Of a stretch of DNA of 64,000 bases, positions 29,244 through 39,308 are shown in pieces (within the stretch, counting starts at the first letter, position 1; each line of letters starts with the position of its first letter). This DNA is from Candidozyma auris. Lineage: Eukaryota; Ascomycota; Pichiomycetes; Serinales; Metschnikowiaceae. The stretch is from the NCBI RefSeq assembly GCF_003013715.1, contig NC_072816.1:372001-436000 (forward strand), written 5' to 3'. Under the pieces are notes generated by a model. It saw only the letters and a list, made by a program, of their open reading frames with translations. It was not told the DNA's origin and did not search any database. The translations under genes were made by a program, and so were the position numbers.

Positions 29244-30500
29244 TTACAAGATTCCGATCCACAGTAATAGACGGTCCCATTGACCTTTTTTATGCAACAT
29301 CGCTAGAACAAGGACAGCTGGGAGCTGCCATACTGAGCACCAAAATAGCTTTCGAGCAGCAAGATTAGCAGCCTCAATTGCTTGACCGGGGATTTGGCTG
29401 GTTGTTGAATGGTTGATCTTTTGTTGCTTCCAGAAACGATATGCTAAAACACTTAACCATGCATTGGCGATGGAGGAGTCTATACAGAACACCCAATCCG
29501 TGACACCGAAGTAGCTCAATCCAAAACAAATTGGAAACATAAGCAAAGAGTATCTCAATGATACTCTGGAGTTCAACCTTGGATTTTCTGCAGCTGCCAT
29601 AACGTAACCCGCCTCCTTATACTGCGTAGCGATGTTATGTGACAAAGCATTGAAATGAGGGAATTGCCACGCGTACAATAAAGCAGCTAAACACCATGCT
29701 CCTGGGTGCAGAAGCGAAGATGAAGCTGCCCATCCCATCAATGGAGGGATAGCCCCAACTATAGCGCCAACCCAGGTATTAAGAATAGACTTTCTCTTGA
29801 GCGAGGTGTAACACCAACCATACAAGATAATATTTGACATGCCCAAGGCTGCGACTGTAGGGTTTACGCCATGGTAAAGAATAAATGAGCCCGCGATGCC
29901 CGTGATTGCAGCGAACTTGAAAGCCTGATTAGACGTTAACACTCCCTTGACAATGGGCCTTGACGATGTTCGAATCATTTTTCTGTCAAAGTCCGGTTCT
30001 CTACCCATGTTTATCGCGTTGGCGGACCCTGAACATAGCGCAACTCCCACCGTTAGGAGAACCAACTCTGAAACGCTTACTGTGTTGGGTGACATAGCAT
30101 ACGAGCATATTGAGCTCAAAGTGACGAGCACTGTTAGATTTGGCTTTGTTAGTTTAAGGTAATGCAGAAGGGCACTTCGTTTCATACTTGTCTCTGGCGG
30201 ATTACACTTTCGTGATCTCTCTCGCGGGGTCACTGTAAAGGGCAAGTCCCTGTTATCACGGTCATCTTTGACATTTGCGCTTCGGGAAACTTGCTTCTTG
30301 TAGGATGGATCGAAAGAATCTGTACATTGTTTGCTGGGAAGAAAAGCTGCTCTGCTATTCAAGCGTCCTTGGAGAACTCTGCCCAAGTTTTGATTTGAGT
30401 AAAGCTTATCAAACTTTAAAGAAATGCGAGAGTTGGAAAGAAAAAACTCTAGCCTCGATGGTTTCCCAATACTATTCAAAGTTGTGGCTCTGGCTATCAT
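29244..30500 (-). CDS. COX10: COX10, heme O synthase (protoheme IX farnesyltransferase)
   Basis: A 418-residue UbiA-type prenyltransferase. A long mitochondrial N-terminal region (about 1-110, basic, no conservation) precedes the membrane domain starting LLHYLKLTKPNLTVLVTLSS. The first prenyl-diphosphate motif is ANAINMGREPDFDRKMIRTS, and the second region reads YAWQFPHFNALSHN with ENPRLNSRVSLRYSLLMFP beyond. About eight hydrophobic spans are visible. The enzyme farnesylates heme b to heme O for cytochrome oxidase in the inner mitochondrial membrane. The ATG chosen is the first in the frame. Confidence 0.96.
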   Translation of the reverse strand: MIARATTLNSIGKPSRLEFFLSNSRISLKFDKLYSNQNLGRVLQGRLNSRAAFLPSKQCTDSFDPSYKKQVSRSANVKDDRDNRDLPFTVTPRERSRKCNPPETSMKRSALLHYLKLTKPNLTVLVTLSSICSYAMSPNTVSVSELVLLTVGVALCSGSANAINMGREPDFDRKMIRTSSRPIVKGVLTSNQAFKFAAITGIAGSFILYHGVNPTVAALGMSNIILYGWCYTSLKRKSILNTWVGAIVGAIPPLMGWAASSSLLHPGAWCLAALLYAWQFPHFNALSHNIATQYKEAGYVMAAAENPRLNSRVSLRYSLLMFPICFGLSYFGVTDWVFCIDSSIANAWLSVLAYRFWKQQKINHSTTSQIPGQAIEAANLAARKLFWCSVWQLPAVLVLAMLHKKGQWDRLLLWIGIL

Positions 30501-30655
30501 GATGTCAAAACCTATTGTTGCAGTACGTTTTCTTCAACGTTGTAGGAGTTTCGCGAACACACACTACCTTCGATTTATATGAATTTGATGGCAATAACGT
30601 TTACATAGGATCATAGAAATGAGTTTATTTTTTTCTCTTTGTTTCTTTTTCTTGG

Positions 30656-30671
30656 GTGTGTGTGTGTGTGT
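30656..30671. repeat. (GT)8 microsatellite
   Basis: Eight GT units lie between the RPN8 3' end and the COX10 start region, flanked by T-rich DNA. Confidence 0.8.
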
Positions 30672-30764
30672 TTATTCTTATTTATATTCTTTTGCTCTTA
30701 CTTTGTTCGTTTGAATTAACAGAATAGACCACAAAAGAAAAGAAAAGCATGAATCGACAGAAAA

Positions 30765-31688
30765 TCAGCTCTCATTCCGCGATTTGTTGGCCAACTTGTT
30801 CTCAATCAAGTCATGAAAGGCTATAATGGAACGAACCAAGGTACTCACGTACACCATCATCATTTGATCATTCGATTTTATCATGAATGCATCCATCAAG
30901 GGTTCGGCACTATTCTGGGTTTCTCCTGCTGACTTCGTGCTTTCATCGCCCAATATATGAGGTAACAAGTTGAATACATTCTGCAATTTTCCCAATATCG
31001 ACTGATTTATGGGCATCACACCAATGTAAACCTTTTCAAGATAATTGGATATCTCTCTCAATTTCTCGTGTAAACCAAGCAAAGACCTGTATGTTTCCGT
31101 TGCTCTTAAGGTAAGATTTCCCGCTGCTTGATCCCTAATATCACGAAGTAGATGCTCTACACCTATCTCTTCTGCCTCTTCTGCCTCTATGAGGGATGGT
31201 ATGTGGACAAAAGTCCTTTCCGCTTTTGAGCCGTCATGTTTGATATCGTCGACAGCATAGTATGCGTCTGTAGGAATTCCAACAGAGCGAGGCTGTACAT
31301 CCACAATTACGAGTAAAGGATTTGGCGTATATCTCTTGAAAACGTCGTTTATTTTTAAGTCTGATGCCCGCAATTTTGGCCCAGAGTGATACCATCCAAC
31401 GAGCTTTTCCTTAGCATTAATCTTCTTAAACATTTCACCCATGGATTCAATATAGTTGTGGTCCAAAAACCATACGGATGAGTTCTTTTCATCCTCTTCG
31501 AAAGGAATAGCATATGAGTTCGTTACCTTTATCGTATCCTGAGATTGATGACCTAAGAGTACACCGACCACCCTTTTGGTTGAATCCTTCGCAACTCTGT
31601 CGAAATGATCTGCAACAGACAAAAGAACAAGGGGTGAAACTGTCACCTTCCTTTCCACCAAATCTGATGCTCCAATGGTAGATGGCAT
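30765..31688 (-). CDS. RPN8: RPN8, 26S proteasome lid subunit (MPN domain)
   Basis: A 307-residue MPN-domain protein. Motifs: [19 protein letters not shown] at about 13-31, [40 protein letters not shown], and [20 protein letters not shown]. The metal-binding JAMM set is degenerate (HSGPKL instead of HSHPGFG), as expected for Rpn8, the inactive partner of deubiquitinase Rpn11. The C-terminal helical part ([20 protein letters not shown]) matches the lid assembly region. The first ATG in frame is used. Confidence 0.97.
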   Translation of the reverse strand: MPSTIGASDLVERKVTVSPLVLLSVADHFDRVAKDSTKRVVGVLLGHQSQDTIKVTNSYAIPFEEDEKNSSVWFLDHNYIESMGEMFKKINAKEKLVGWYHSGPKLRASDLKINDVFKRYTPNPLLVIVDVQPRSVGIPTDAYYAVDDIKHDGSKAERTFVHIPSLIEAEEAEEIGVEHLLRDIRDQAAGNLTLRATETYRSLLGLHEKLREISNYLEKVYIGVMPINQSILGKLQNVFNLLPHILGDESTKSAGETQNSAEPLMDAFMIKSNDQMMMVYVSTLVRSIIAFHDLIENKLANKSRNES

Positions 31689-31763
31689 TTATATGATAAT
31701 TTACCTGAACTAAGGAGTCTATGGGGGGCGCCATCCAAATGGCGAGAAGCTGTCGTTCTTGAT

Positions 31764-31769
31764 CACGTG
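31764..31769. promoter_or_regulatory. TCACGTGA site upstream of RPN8
   Basis: A symmetric TCACGTGA about 75 bp upstream of the RPN8 start. This is the preferred flank for Cbf1 in budding yeasts. I saw no Rpn4 box (GGTGGCAAA) in this promoter, although proteasome genes usually carry one in Saccharomyces. Confidence 0.4.
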
Positions 31770-32166
31770 AATGCCCTTTTTAAAAAGCTTTTAATGCAGC
31801 TCTGACAAATCTTGGCTTGTGTATGCTCCATGAAAGACAGACAATTTGCAGACGATGGACTTGAGTAGAAGGAAGGCAGAAGTAGAGAATATGGCTTGTT
31901 TTATGAGAAAATATCATTAATCTGTACTCCGTCACCTTGAGTCATTAAATGTGTGCATGAGAGAAAAAAGGCGTCTAACATTTATTTAGTCGCCTTCTCG
32001 GAAATTGATGTCCCACTCTTTTCTTTGTCTCCGTCATGAATCCTACGCATTTAAACACCTCTCGCTGTATAATCACGAAGGGTCCTTCAAAGAAGCATTG
32101 AGGAGCTGCATTGTGTGTAGTGCGTGGATGTGTTGGAAGTCGTTGTAGACTTAATCGATAACGTTT

Positions 32167-32172
32167 CACGTG
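32167..32172. promoter_or_regulatory. CACGTGA site in the RPN8-GPN2 interval
   Basis: A second TTCACGTGAT motif about 60 bp before the small open frame at 32233. A third, GTCACGTGATA, lies inside that frame at 32336-32341. Clustering supports a regulatory role for this interval, but it is inference only. Confidence 0.3.
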
Positions 32173-32232
32173 ATTTTGCCAACGTGTGTAGTGTCGAATG
32201 AATACGGGGCAGCTGCAGCTGACCAGCTCAAT

Positions 32233-32367
32233 ATGTCCACATATAGAGGCTTATTCAGATTGGGAAAGTACATTGGTGATAGCTATAGAAGACATTATGA
32301 GGAAGAGAAGATTACGTCCGAATGTCACGTGATAGGGAAGGAATGTTTAGAGAAGTTCAAAAAGTAA
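32233..32367 (+). CDS. Small protein candidate of 44 residues
   Basis: An ATG-initiated 44-codon frame reading MSTYRGLFRLGKYIGDSYRR, followed by an acidic/basic helix and two Cys (SECHVIGKEC). It is highly charged and helical in pattern, like small mitochondrial or ribosomal-assembly proteins, but I recognise no family. It lies 155 bp before GPN2 on the same strand, and could instead act as an upstream frame of a longer GPN2 transcript. Opposing evidence: it overlaps a CACGTG element. Confidence 0.35.
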   Translation: MSTYRGLFRLGKYIGDSYRRHYEEEKITSECHVIGKECLEKFKK

Positions 32368-32521
32368 ATCAGCCCGTATTTTCAGACGTGTTTAAGGAAA
32401 CACTTAGCACTTAATATGACACAGCAGAATTTCAAAGTCCGTGCCCAGGGCAAGACAGGCATGCCTGGGAAAGGTCTAGAAACATCTTCGATTGTTGTCT
32501 GCACTACTGTTTCTCAAACAG

Positions 32522-33523
32522 ATGAGGAATGATAAGGTATCCAACGAGGCAGCTAAAGAGCAAAGAATGTTTGGACAGATAGTCATAGGGCCGCCAGGAT
32601 CCGGGAAGTCTACATTTTGTCATGGTATGTATCAGTTTCTCTCCGCATTAGGACGCAAAAGTTGTATCGTTAACTTAGATCCTGCTAATGAGCACCAGGC
32701 GTATCCCTCTTGTGCATTAGACATACGTGATACGATATCGATAGACCAAGTTATGACAAAGCATGGCCTCGGGCCTAACGGCGCACTCGTTCACTCATTT
32801 GAGAGTATGTATGAAAATACCTTGAAAGCGTTTGCCAAAGCGATCGAAGATTTGAGTTCATCTGGTAATTATCTCATATTCGATTGTCCCGGGCAAGTTG
32901 AGCTTTTCACTCATGAGAAATCATTTCACCGAATCTTTGATGTGCTTACTTCGAAATACGATGCACGACTATGCGTTGTTTCCTTGGTAGACTCCGTCTA
33001 TTTGACCAATGCTACACAGTATATTTCCATTACATTGTTGACTTTAAGATCAATGTTGCAGCTCGGATTGCCGCAAGTTAATGTAATTTCGAAGATAGAC
33101 AAGTTAAAGGAGTACGGAATCCTTCCTATGCCTCTTGATTATTACACTGCGGCTGAAGACCTTCAATGTCTTGATCAGCAAATTCAAGAAGAATCTAGTG
33201 GTAAATTGGGGAAAAACCTAGTCAAACTCACGAAACTTGTTGGCCATGTCGTTGAAGATTTTGGCATAGTGAATTACGAAGTATTGTCTGTTGAGGACAA
33301 AAGGCTGATGATGAATTTGCTCGAGAAGATTGATAGGGCTAACGGTTATATCTTCGGAACGAATGAGCTAAGTGGGGATTCTCTTTGGCGTCAAGCAGTG
33401 TTCAACGGACAAAGTTTTCAAGACGATAATGTCACTCTTCAAGAACGATGGATCGATCAAAAGAGTTATTTTGATGGCGTACAAAGAACTGAGAATAAAG
33501 ACCTTCATTCGACGACCTTGTAA
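32522..33523 (+). CDS. GPN2: GPN2, GPN-loop GTPase 2
   Basis: A GPN-loop GTPase. The P-loop GPPGSGKST is followed by LDPANEHQAYP, the GPN loop LGPNGALV, DCPGQVELFTH (G3), the helix SVYLTNATQYISITLLTLRS, and SKIDKL (G4-like). GPN proteins assist nuclear import and assembly of RNA polymerase II and III. Two starts are possible: the ATG used here, giving 333 residues, or the ATG at 32567, which begins MFGQIVIGPPG as S. cerevisiae Gpn2 does (MPFAQIVIGPPG). The C-terminus stops soon after ERWIDQKSYFDG and lacks most of the acidic tail known from S. cerevisiae. Confidence 0.92.
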   Translation: MRNDKVSNEAAKEQRMFGQIVIGPPGSGKSTFCHGMYQFLSALGRKSCIVNLDPANEHQAYPSCALDIRDTISIDQVMTKHGLGPNGALVHSFESMYENTLKAFAKAIEDLSSSGNYLIFDCPGQVELFTHEKSFHRIFDVLTSKYDARLCVVSLVDSVYLTNATQYISITLLTLRSMLQLGLPQVNVISKIDKLKEYGILPMPLDYYTAAEDLQCLDQQIQEESSGKLGKNLVKLTKLVGHVVEDFGIVNYEVLSVEDKRLMMNLLEKIDRANGYIFGTNELSGDSLWRQAVFNGQSFQDDNVTLQERWIDQKSYFDGVQRTENKDLHSTTL

Positions 33524-34058
33524 TCAATATTGAACGGGAAAACGGGTGACACTCAAGAAAGAGGCGTTCAAGGATCTTGCCTGCATTGACTCATCGGATG
33601 ACTTCAGATGCTAAGTTACCGGTCATAGACCTGGCCGTAAGACAGCTATAGCATAGCATGCGCTCCTTTACAGTGATACTTATGAGTCACACTTCAAACC
33701 TCTTTCGAGGTTCTATACTTTGTTCGTGACCATGTTGCTAGTCTGTGCCTATCTAAGTCTTATATAGCGAACGATCTATACGATTGATGATTACTCTTGT
33801 CAAAAGCTCAGATATATGCCCTGATAACGAAGGCTTCAATTCATTTCAGCAGTAAAAACTCGAAAAGCTTGTAGAATGTGAATTGCTCGAAATAACGTGA
33901 ATGTCTAGAAGGTTTCGCTACTTTGAATGCTTTTCGCGGAAAAGATGCAAATTTTGATGAACAACCGTAAAGAATGCACAGCTACTTGATAAACATCTGA
34001 ATCTTGGTTCCGACAAAAAGACTGAAGTATATCAAAAAAGTGAGACTCAAGACGAAAA
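33524..34058. other. Intergenic spacer, GPN2 to BUD27-like gene
   Basis: About 535 bp with no plausible gene. The frame of the next gene is closed by a TGA just upstream of its ATG, so no simple N-terminal extension exists. Confidence 0.45.
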
Positions 34059-35519
34059 ATGCTTATTAGCGAAGCTATTTTCCTGGGGAGTTTCTCCCCC
34101 CGCCAGATTAGACAGCAAGTTATTGATGCAAGATTGACCGAAATACGCCAATGCGAGGCTATCTTGACGGGAGCCAGTCAAACAGAAACGTACAAGATAT
34201 ACTTGGGCCAGACTTATTGGGTCAATCTTGATATCGTAACGGCTAAGCGATTCTTGAAGCGGCGTCGTCAAGAGCTCGAGATGGATCGTCAACAATTGAG
34301 AGAACGATGTTCAAAAGATGACGCATCGCATGAATTAGTTTTTTCATCCAAAAATGATGTGGAAAATTTAGCAAGTGTTATAGAGATAGAGGAAGAGCTT
34401 GACGAGAATGACCACATTTTGAGCGCTTCATTGAATGGGAAAATGGTTAAACCAAAACTCTCGAACAGACAAGAATCTTTAAAACCTAAAGCTTCGAGTA
34501 ATCTAACAAATTCAATCTCAGAATTCAATTTTGAAGACCAGCATTTCGAAACTTTCGATGCAAACACCTTTCCACGCGATTGCGAGTTATACGAGTTGGA
34601 GATTCTTGCTGGTGAAATGAACTCCGAGATGACTGATGAAAAACACGAAAGTGAAGAGGAAGTATTAGAATATATCAATAGCGACGAAGATGCCGATGAA
34701 GACTATGCAGACGAGGTTCTCTTTGGAACGTCTTTATCACTCATACCGGCGAATCTGGCTATTGAAAAAAGACTAAAAGAAGAGCTACAAAAAGTGAACC
34801 AGGATCAGATCCTTCATGAAAGAAAATCATTTCCAGAAAATACTTCCGAAAATAACAAAGGTGTTCGCTTTAGTCGTACTCTTGAAATCAGATCATTCGA
34901 CTCAAATGTAACTGCAAACAATAGAAAACAACTGAAATTTCAGATGGATCACCAGGACAAACATGACGCAATTCAATTCAAAGATAAACATACGAAAGAG
35001 AGCGTCATGTCTGAAAAAGTTATCGAGCGAGCGGATACACATGATCCAAACGCGGATCGTCTGGATCCAGTGGTGAGAGATGACGATGTATTGAAAACAC
35101 ACTCTGATAGTTTTTCAGAATCCTTAAGGATACGTGAAGATGAGAAAGTGATGACAGGACTTATCCTGGAGTATCATGCAGATATCTACAAAGGCGAAGA
35201 TAATCGATCCGGGTTCTTTATAGACAAAGTCGAGGATTTATATGCACAAGAATACGAAGACAGGGCAAAAACTTCAACAATTCCCACGAGCGATGTAACG
35301 GAGCCCTCTGATGACATTCTTCAGGACAATGTAATTGAGAGGATCAAAGAGCCTCAAAGCTTTGATCAATCAATCACAGGAGAGATCGAGAAGGGGTATG
35401 AGTCTATGAAGCAAAAATTTGCCATCAGTAACAGAAAAATCAATGATGTGGTTGAAGAGTCGGGTGAATATGCAGAGAGCCGTTTTAAAAGATCAATGCG
35501 AAACTTGAGAAAGAAATGA
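34059..35519 (+). CDS. BUD27: BUD27/URI-like unconventional prefoldin
   Basis: A 486-residue acidic protein. The first 85 residues resemble the prefoldin part of URI/Bud27: a helix, then ETYKIYLGQTYWVNLDIVTA as the beta hairpin, then a basic helix RFLKRRRQELEMDRQQL. Residues 85-220 are acidic and end in INSDEDADEDYADEVLFG. A motif GVRFSRTLEIRSFD near 269-282 resembles the conserved strand of Bud27. The C-terminus is basic (RFKRSMRNLRKK). Bud27 helps assemble RNA polymerases through Rpb5 and links to TOR-dependent translation. The family diverges fast; the N-terminal prefoldin helix looks short, so a missed upstream exon is possible. Confidence 0.6.
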   Translation: MLISEAIFLGSFSPRQIRQQVIDARLTEIRQCEAILTGASQTETYKIYLGQTYWVNLDIVTAKRFLKRRRQELEMDRQQLRERCSKDDASHELVFSSKNDVENLASVIEIEEELDENDHILSASLNGKMVKPKLSNRQESLKPKASSNLTNSISEFNFEDQHFETFDANTFPRDCELYELEILAGEMNSEMTDEKHESEEEVLEYINSDEDADEDYADEVLFGTSLSLIPANLAIEKRLKEELQKVNQDQILHERKSFPENTSENNKGVRFSRTLEIRSFDSNVTANNRKQLKFQMDHQDKHDAIQFKDKHTKESVMSEKVIERADTHDPNADRLDPVVRDDDVLKTHSDSFSESLRIREDEKVMTGLILEYHADIYKGEDNRSGFFIDKVEDLYAQEYEDRAKTSTIPTSDVTEPSDDILQDNVIERIKEPQSFDQSITGEIEKGYESMKQKFAISNRKINDVVEESGEYAESRFKRSMRNLRKK

Positions 35520-36110
35520 TTTTTTCTTTATAAATCGATTTACTTTTGAGTTATTACTCTTTTTATTTGTTCAGACTTTCTCTGGCCACCATACGACCCA
35601 ATCATACTTAGTGATCATGACAAAGGAATTCTATTTTAAATTTTTTTATTCCTTTTTGTTTCTATGAAAATATAAACGGAAGGAAAGATAGACGTACTTC
35701 TGTCTCAGGAACACAGCTCGAAATTTCACCACTCTCGGGTGGTCTATACAGGTTGCATTTATCCGATCCGGTTCCGTGGAAGAGGTAAGATCTCGTTTTT
35801 CACCCTCAAATGAATACCCAATTCGAGCGACCACTTCAATTGCTTTCGGTAGATCGCGTATTCGAGTTCAAGTCGTCAGAAGTGCCTGACCCCTCGCTTT
35901 CACACTGAATCATTTGTTGGCTTACCCAAAACTCTCGCCCGCGCTTCTTGTTGTACGGTGTCTGCACATAACCACGCCAGCCCCTCGGTCTCGCTTATTA
36001 CGATGTATATAACCGCACAAATTTCTGGCTCGTTGGGTGTAGCATATTTGACCGCAAAAAAATATTATATTCACTCACAATAACTTCTCGAGACACAAAT
36101 TAATACAGAA
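35520..36110. other. Promoter region of ACH1
   Basis: About 590 bp between the BUD27-like gene and ACH1. A TATA box-like GTATATAACC lies near 36005-36014, about 100 bp before the ATG. CCG/CGG-rich half-sites (TCCGATCCGGTTCCG near 35762) resemble those recognised by zinc-cluster activators of gluconeogenic genes. That reading is speculative. Confidence 0.4.
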
Positions 36111-37673
36111 ATGTCAGCAATCTTGAAACAACGTGTCAGGTACGCACCATATTTGCAAAGGTTGAGAAAGCCTGAGGAATGTATTGAGTTGTTCAAACAC
36201 GGGCAATACCTTGGATGGTCTGGCTTTACTGGTGTCGGAGCACCAAAGGTTGTTCCTGCTGCACTTGTTGACCATGTCGAGAACAACAGCTTACAAGGAA
36301 AATTTGCTTTTAATCTATTTGTGGGAGCATCTGCGGGACCCGAAGAGTCGAGATGGGCAGAAAATTCAATGATCATGCGCAGATCTCCTCATCAAGTGGG
36401 CAAGCCGATTGCTAAAGCCATCAATGACGGTAGGACAAAGTTTTTCGACAAGCATTTGTCGATGTTCCCACAAGACTTGACATACGGATTTTACACGAAG
36501 GATAAAAGCAATGACCTCCTCGACTATACCATAATCGAAGCCACGGCCATTAAAGAAGACGGCTCAATAGTGCCCGGTCCAGCTGTTGGCGCATCGCCAG
36601 AAATGCTTTCAGTATCTGATAAAATTATAATTGAAGTCAATACTAAAACGCCATCCTTTGAAGGGATTCATGACATTGATTTGCCTGTGAATCCTCCATT
36701 TAGAACCCCATACCCTCATGTGACTGCTGACTATAGAGTCGGCCGCACTTCCATTCCAGTTGACCCAGCTAAGGTAGTTGCAATTGTCGAGTCGACCACT
36801 CGTGACAAGGTCCCACCGAACACTCCATCTGATGCCACTTCGCAACAAATTGGGGCTCATTTAATAGATTTTTTTGAGCATGAGGTGAAAATGGGGCGAC
36901 TCCCAAAGAATTTGTTACCTTTACAATCTGGTATTGGCAATATAGCTAATGCCGTCGTTGAGGGCTTAGCAGAGTCTGATTTCAAGAATCTCACAGTGTG
37001 GACAGAAGTTTTACAAGATTCTTTCTTGGACTTCTTTGCTTCTGGTAGCTTAGATTTCGCCACCGCTACTTCAATTCGTTTAACAGAAGCAGGTTTTGAA
37101 CGATTCGATAAACACTGGGAGGAATTCTCTAAGAAACTTTGTCTCAGATCTCAGGTTGTTTCAAATTCGCCCGAAATTATTAGAAGACTAGGCGTTATCG
37201 CGATGAATACCCCAGTCGAAGTAGACATCTACGCGCACGCAAATTCAACGAATGTTATGGGTTCCAGGATGTTAAATGGTCTAGGTGGGTCGGCTGATTT
37301 TCTAAGAAATGCAAAAATTTCTATAATGCACACACCCTCAGCTAGGCCATCGAAATCTGATCCCACTGGAGTGTCTTGCATTGTCCCATTTGCATCACAT
37401 ATTGATCAGACAGAGCACGACCTTGATATTGTCGTTACAGAGCAAGGTCTTGCAGATCTTAGAGGAATGTGCCCTAGAGAGCGAGCTGTTGAGATAATCA
37501 ACAAGTGCGCACATCCTGACTACAAAGATCAATTACATGAGTATTTCGATAGAGCGCGCCATCATGCTGAAAGAGCGAAGTGCATGCATGAACCGCACAT
37601 TTTGAGGGATGCCTTCAAAATGCATTTGAGCTTGCAAGAGAATGGCAGTATGAAGTTAAACTCATGGGATTGA
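36111..37673 (+). CDS. ACH1: ACH1, acetyl-CoA hydrolase / CoA transferase
   Basis: A 520-residue class I CoA transferase. Motifs include [20 protein letters not shown] at 33-52, [20 protein letters not shown] around 66-85, [20 protein letters not shown] around 265-284, and near the end [20 protein letters not shown] with EQGLADLRG. Ach1 moves CoA between succinyl-CoA and acetate in mitochondria, detoxifying acetate and supplying acetyl units. The size is normal. No CTG codon was noticed, consistent with a well-expressed gene in a CUG-Ser yeast. No long presequence is visible. Confidence 0.97.
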   Translation: MSAILKQRVRYAPYLQRLRKPEECIELFKHGQYLGWSGFTGVGAPKVVPAALVDHVENNSLQGKFAFNLFVGASAGPEESRWAENSMIMRRSPHQVGKPIAKAINDGRTKFFDKHLSMFPQDLTYGFYTKDKSNDLLDYTIIEATAIKEDGSIVPGPAVGASPEMLSVSDKIIIEVNTKTPSFEGIHDIDLPVNPPFRTPYPHVTADYRVGRTSIPVDPAKVVAIVESTTRDKVPPNTPSDATSQQIGAHLIDFFEHEVKMGRLPKNLLPLQSGIGNIANAVVEGLAESDFKNLTVWTEVLQDSFLDFFASGSLDFATATSIRLTEAGFERFDKHWEEFSKKLCLRSQVVSNSPEIIRRLGVIAMNTPVEVDIYAHANSTNVMGSRMLNGLGGSADFLRNAKISIMHTPSARPSKSDPTGVSCIVPFASHIDQTEHDLDIVVTEQGLADLRGMCPRERAVEIINKCAHPDYKDQLHEYFDRARHHAERAKCMHEPHILRDAFKMHLSLQENGSMKLNSWD

Positions 37674-37756
37674 TCTTACTTGTATAGCAATAGATTTTCA
37701 TTGTAACTTCCCTTAGTTAATGTGGTTTTCGTCGTGAGTCGATACCGCGATTTCAG

Positions 37757-37762
37757 CACGTG
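37757..37762. promoter_or_regulatory. GCACGTGAC site upstream of MDJ1
   Basis: A CACGTG core about 75 bp before the MDJ1 ATG, in the short ACH1-MDJ1 interval. Cbf1 is known to act on respiratory and mitochondrial genes in Candida-type yeasts, so the position is suggestive. Confidence 0.4.
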
Positions 37763-37837
37763 ACAATGGTTTTTTCTAGAATTTTTCCGTGGCGATAGGT
37801 ACTTAGATAGAACTGTAGCCAGTGTTTCCTTCAATCA

Positions 37838-39256
37838 ATGATTCGACTGTCGAAATTTTTGCTACTTCGTCCTGCCATTAATCGCAGTTGTACTCTTAAT
37901 TCATCGAGAGGTTTCACCTCTTCCTCGACAAGATGTATTAAATTCGACCCTTATCAAGTTTTAGGCGTTGATAAAAATGCTAGCTCATCAGACATAAAGA
38001 AAGCTTATTATCAGCTTGTCAAGAAGTATCATCCGGATGTGAACAAGGAAAAAGACTCCGAGAAGCGATTTCACAAGATTCAAGAGTCCTACGAATTACT
38101 TAGTGACAAAGAAAAGCGATCACAATACGACAAGTTCGGGGCAGCAGGCTTCGATTCAAATGGTAATACAAACCCTTTTGGAGGTAATCCATTTACTTCA
38201 AGAACCGGAAATCCTTTTGATGGTGCACAGGGCCACCCTTTTGGTGGAATGGGTTTTGATTTTGAGGATCTCTTCAAGCAAGCTTTCACAGGCGGAAACG
38301 CCAGGGGATCAAGCGGGACAGGTCAATCACCATTTGTCGCTAGACACGTTGGTGACAATATAGAGGTTCTCAAATCCATATCCTTTCATGATGCCGTATT
38401 TGGCACTAAAATTGACCTCAATTACAAGGCGATTGACTCGTGCACGGTCTGTTTAGGGTCTGGTTTGAAGAAAGGCAAGAAGAAGAGTACATGTCCCAGC
38501 TGTCATGGAACTGGCCAGAACACACATGTCATTGGTGGTTTTCACATGGCTTCCACCTGCCCAAATTGTTCGGGGTCTGGTGTGGTCATCAATAAGGCGG
38601 ATGAATGTGGCAGCTGTCATGGAACGGGCGTGAAAGAACTTCCTCAGTCCAGATCAGTAGAATTGCCTTGTGGTATTGCTGATGGTTCACGTTTGAGGAT
38701 TCCTGGTGGAGGAGATGCACCATTTGTAACAAAAGACCGTTATAACCAAATTGTGCATGGAGATCTTATCGTTCGTATTCATGTGAAGAAGGACCCCGTA
38801 TTTTCGAGAAAGGATAATAACATCGTACTCTCACATGATATTTCAATGACTACAGCTGCTTTGGGTGGCGAGACAGTGGTACCAACGATTGATGGGGAGA
38901 ATGTAAAATTGAGAATAAGGCCAGGAGTACAGTCGGGAAGAACGCTCACGGTTCCTCAAAAAGGTGTCCCAATCAATGGGAATAAGAATAATAGAGGTGA
39001 CATGCTCATTAACCTCAATGTAAAGACTCCGGTACCACAAACAGAACTACAGAAAGCGTTATTACAAGCGTTAGCAGATTCTTTTAACGATATGAACGCT
39101 CAGAAATCGAACGGTCATCTGCCACTAAATCAGGAAAATGAAGACAAAGGCGCAACTGAAATTCAGGATGATGAACCTCATTCTTCGAAGCTCGACAGCA
39201 TTAAGAAAACGCTAGGGAAATTCTTCAAATTTAAGGATGACAAATTCTCAAGCTAA
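37838..39256 (+). CDS. MDJ1: MDJ1, mitochondrial DnaJ (Hsp40) co-chaperone
   Basis: A 472-residue type I J-protein. A basic, Ser/Arg-rich mitochondrial presequence covers about 1-33. The J domain (34-100) has the HPD motif at 65-67 and ends [10 protein letters not shown] Gly/Phe region covers 101-165. The zinc-binding domain has four repeats: [24 protein letters not shown] and CGSCHGTG (about 202-264). The C-terminal substrate domains follow ([20 protein letters not shown]). Mdj1 stimulates matrix Hsp70 Ssc1 in folding and mtDNA maintenance. A charged tail after about 420 is longer than in bacterial DnaJ. The start is the first ATG. Confidence 0.96.
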   Translation: MIRLSKFLLLRPAINRSCTLNSSRGFTSSSTRCIKFDPYQVLGVDKNASSSDIKKAYYQLVKKYHPDVNKEKDSEKRFHKIQESYELLSDKEKRSQYDKFGAAGFDSNGNTNPFGGNPFTSRTGNPFDGAQGHPFGGMGFDFEDLFKQAFTGGNARGSSGTGQSPFVARHVGDNIEVLKSISFHDAVFGTKIDLNYKAIDSCTVCLGSGLKKGKKKSTCPSCHGTGQNTHVIGGFHMASTCPNCSGSGVVINKADECGSCHGTGVKELPQSRSVELPCGIADGSRLRIPGGGDAPFVTKDRYNQIVHGDLIVRIHVKKDPVFSRKDNNIVLSHDISMTTAALGGETVVPTIDGENVKLRIRPGVQSGRTLTVPQKGVPINGNKNNRGDMLINLNVKTPVPQTELQKALLQALADSFNDMNAQKSNGHLPLNQENEDKGATEIQDDEPHSSKLDSIKKTLGKFFKFKDDKFSS

Positions 39257-39308
39257 CGATCATCATGTACATAGAATCATCATATCAGGAAAAAAGTAAT
39301 TCGTTTCA

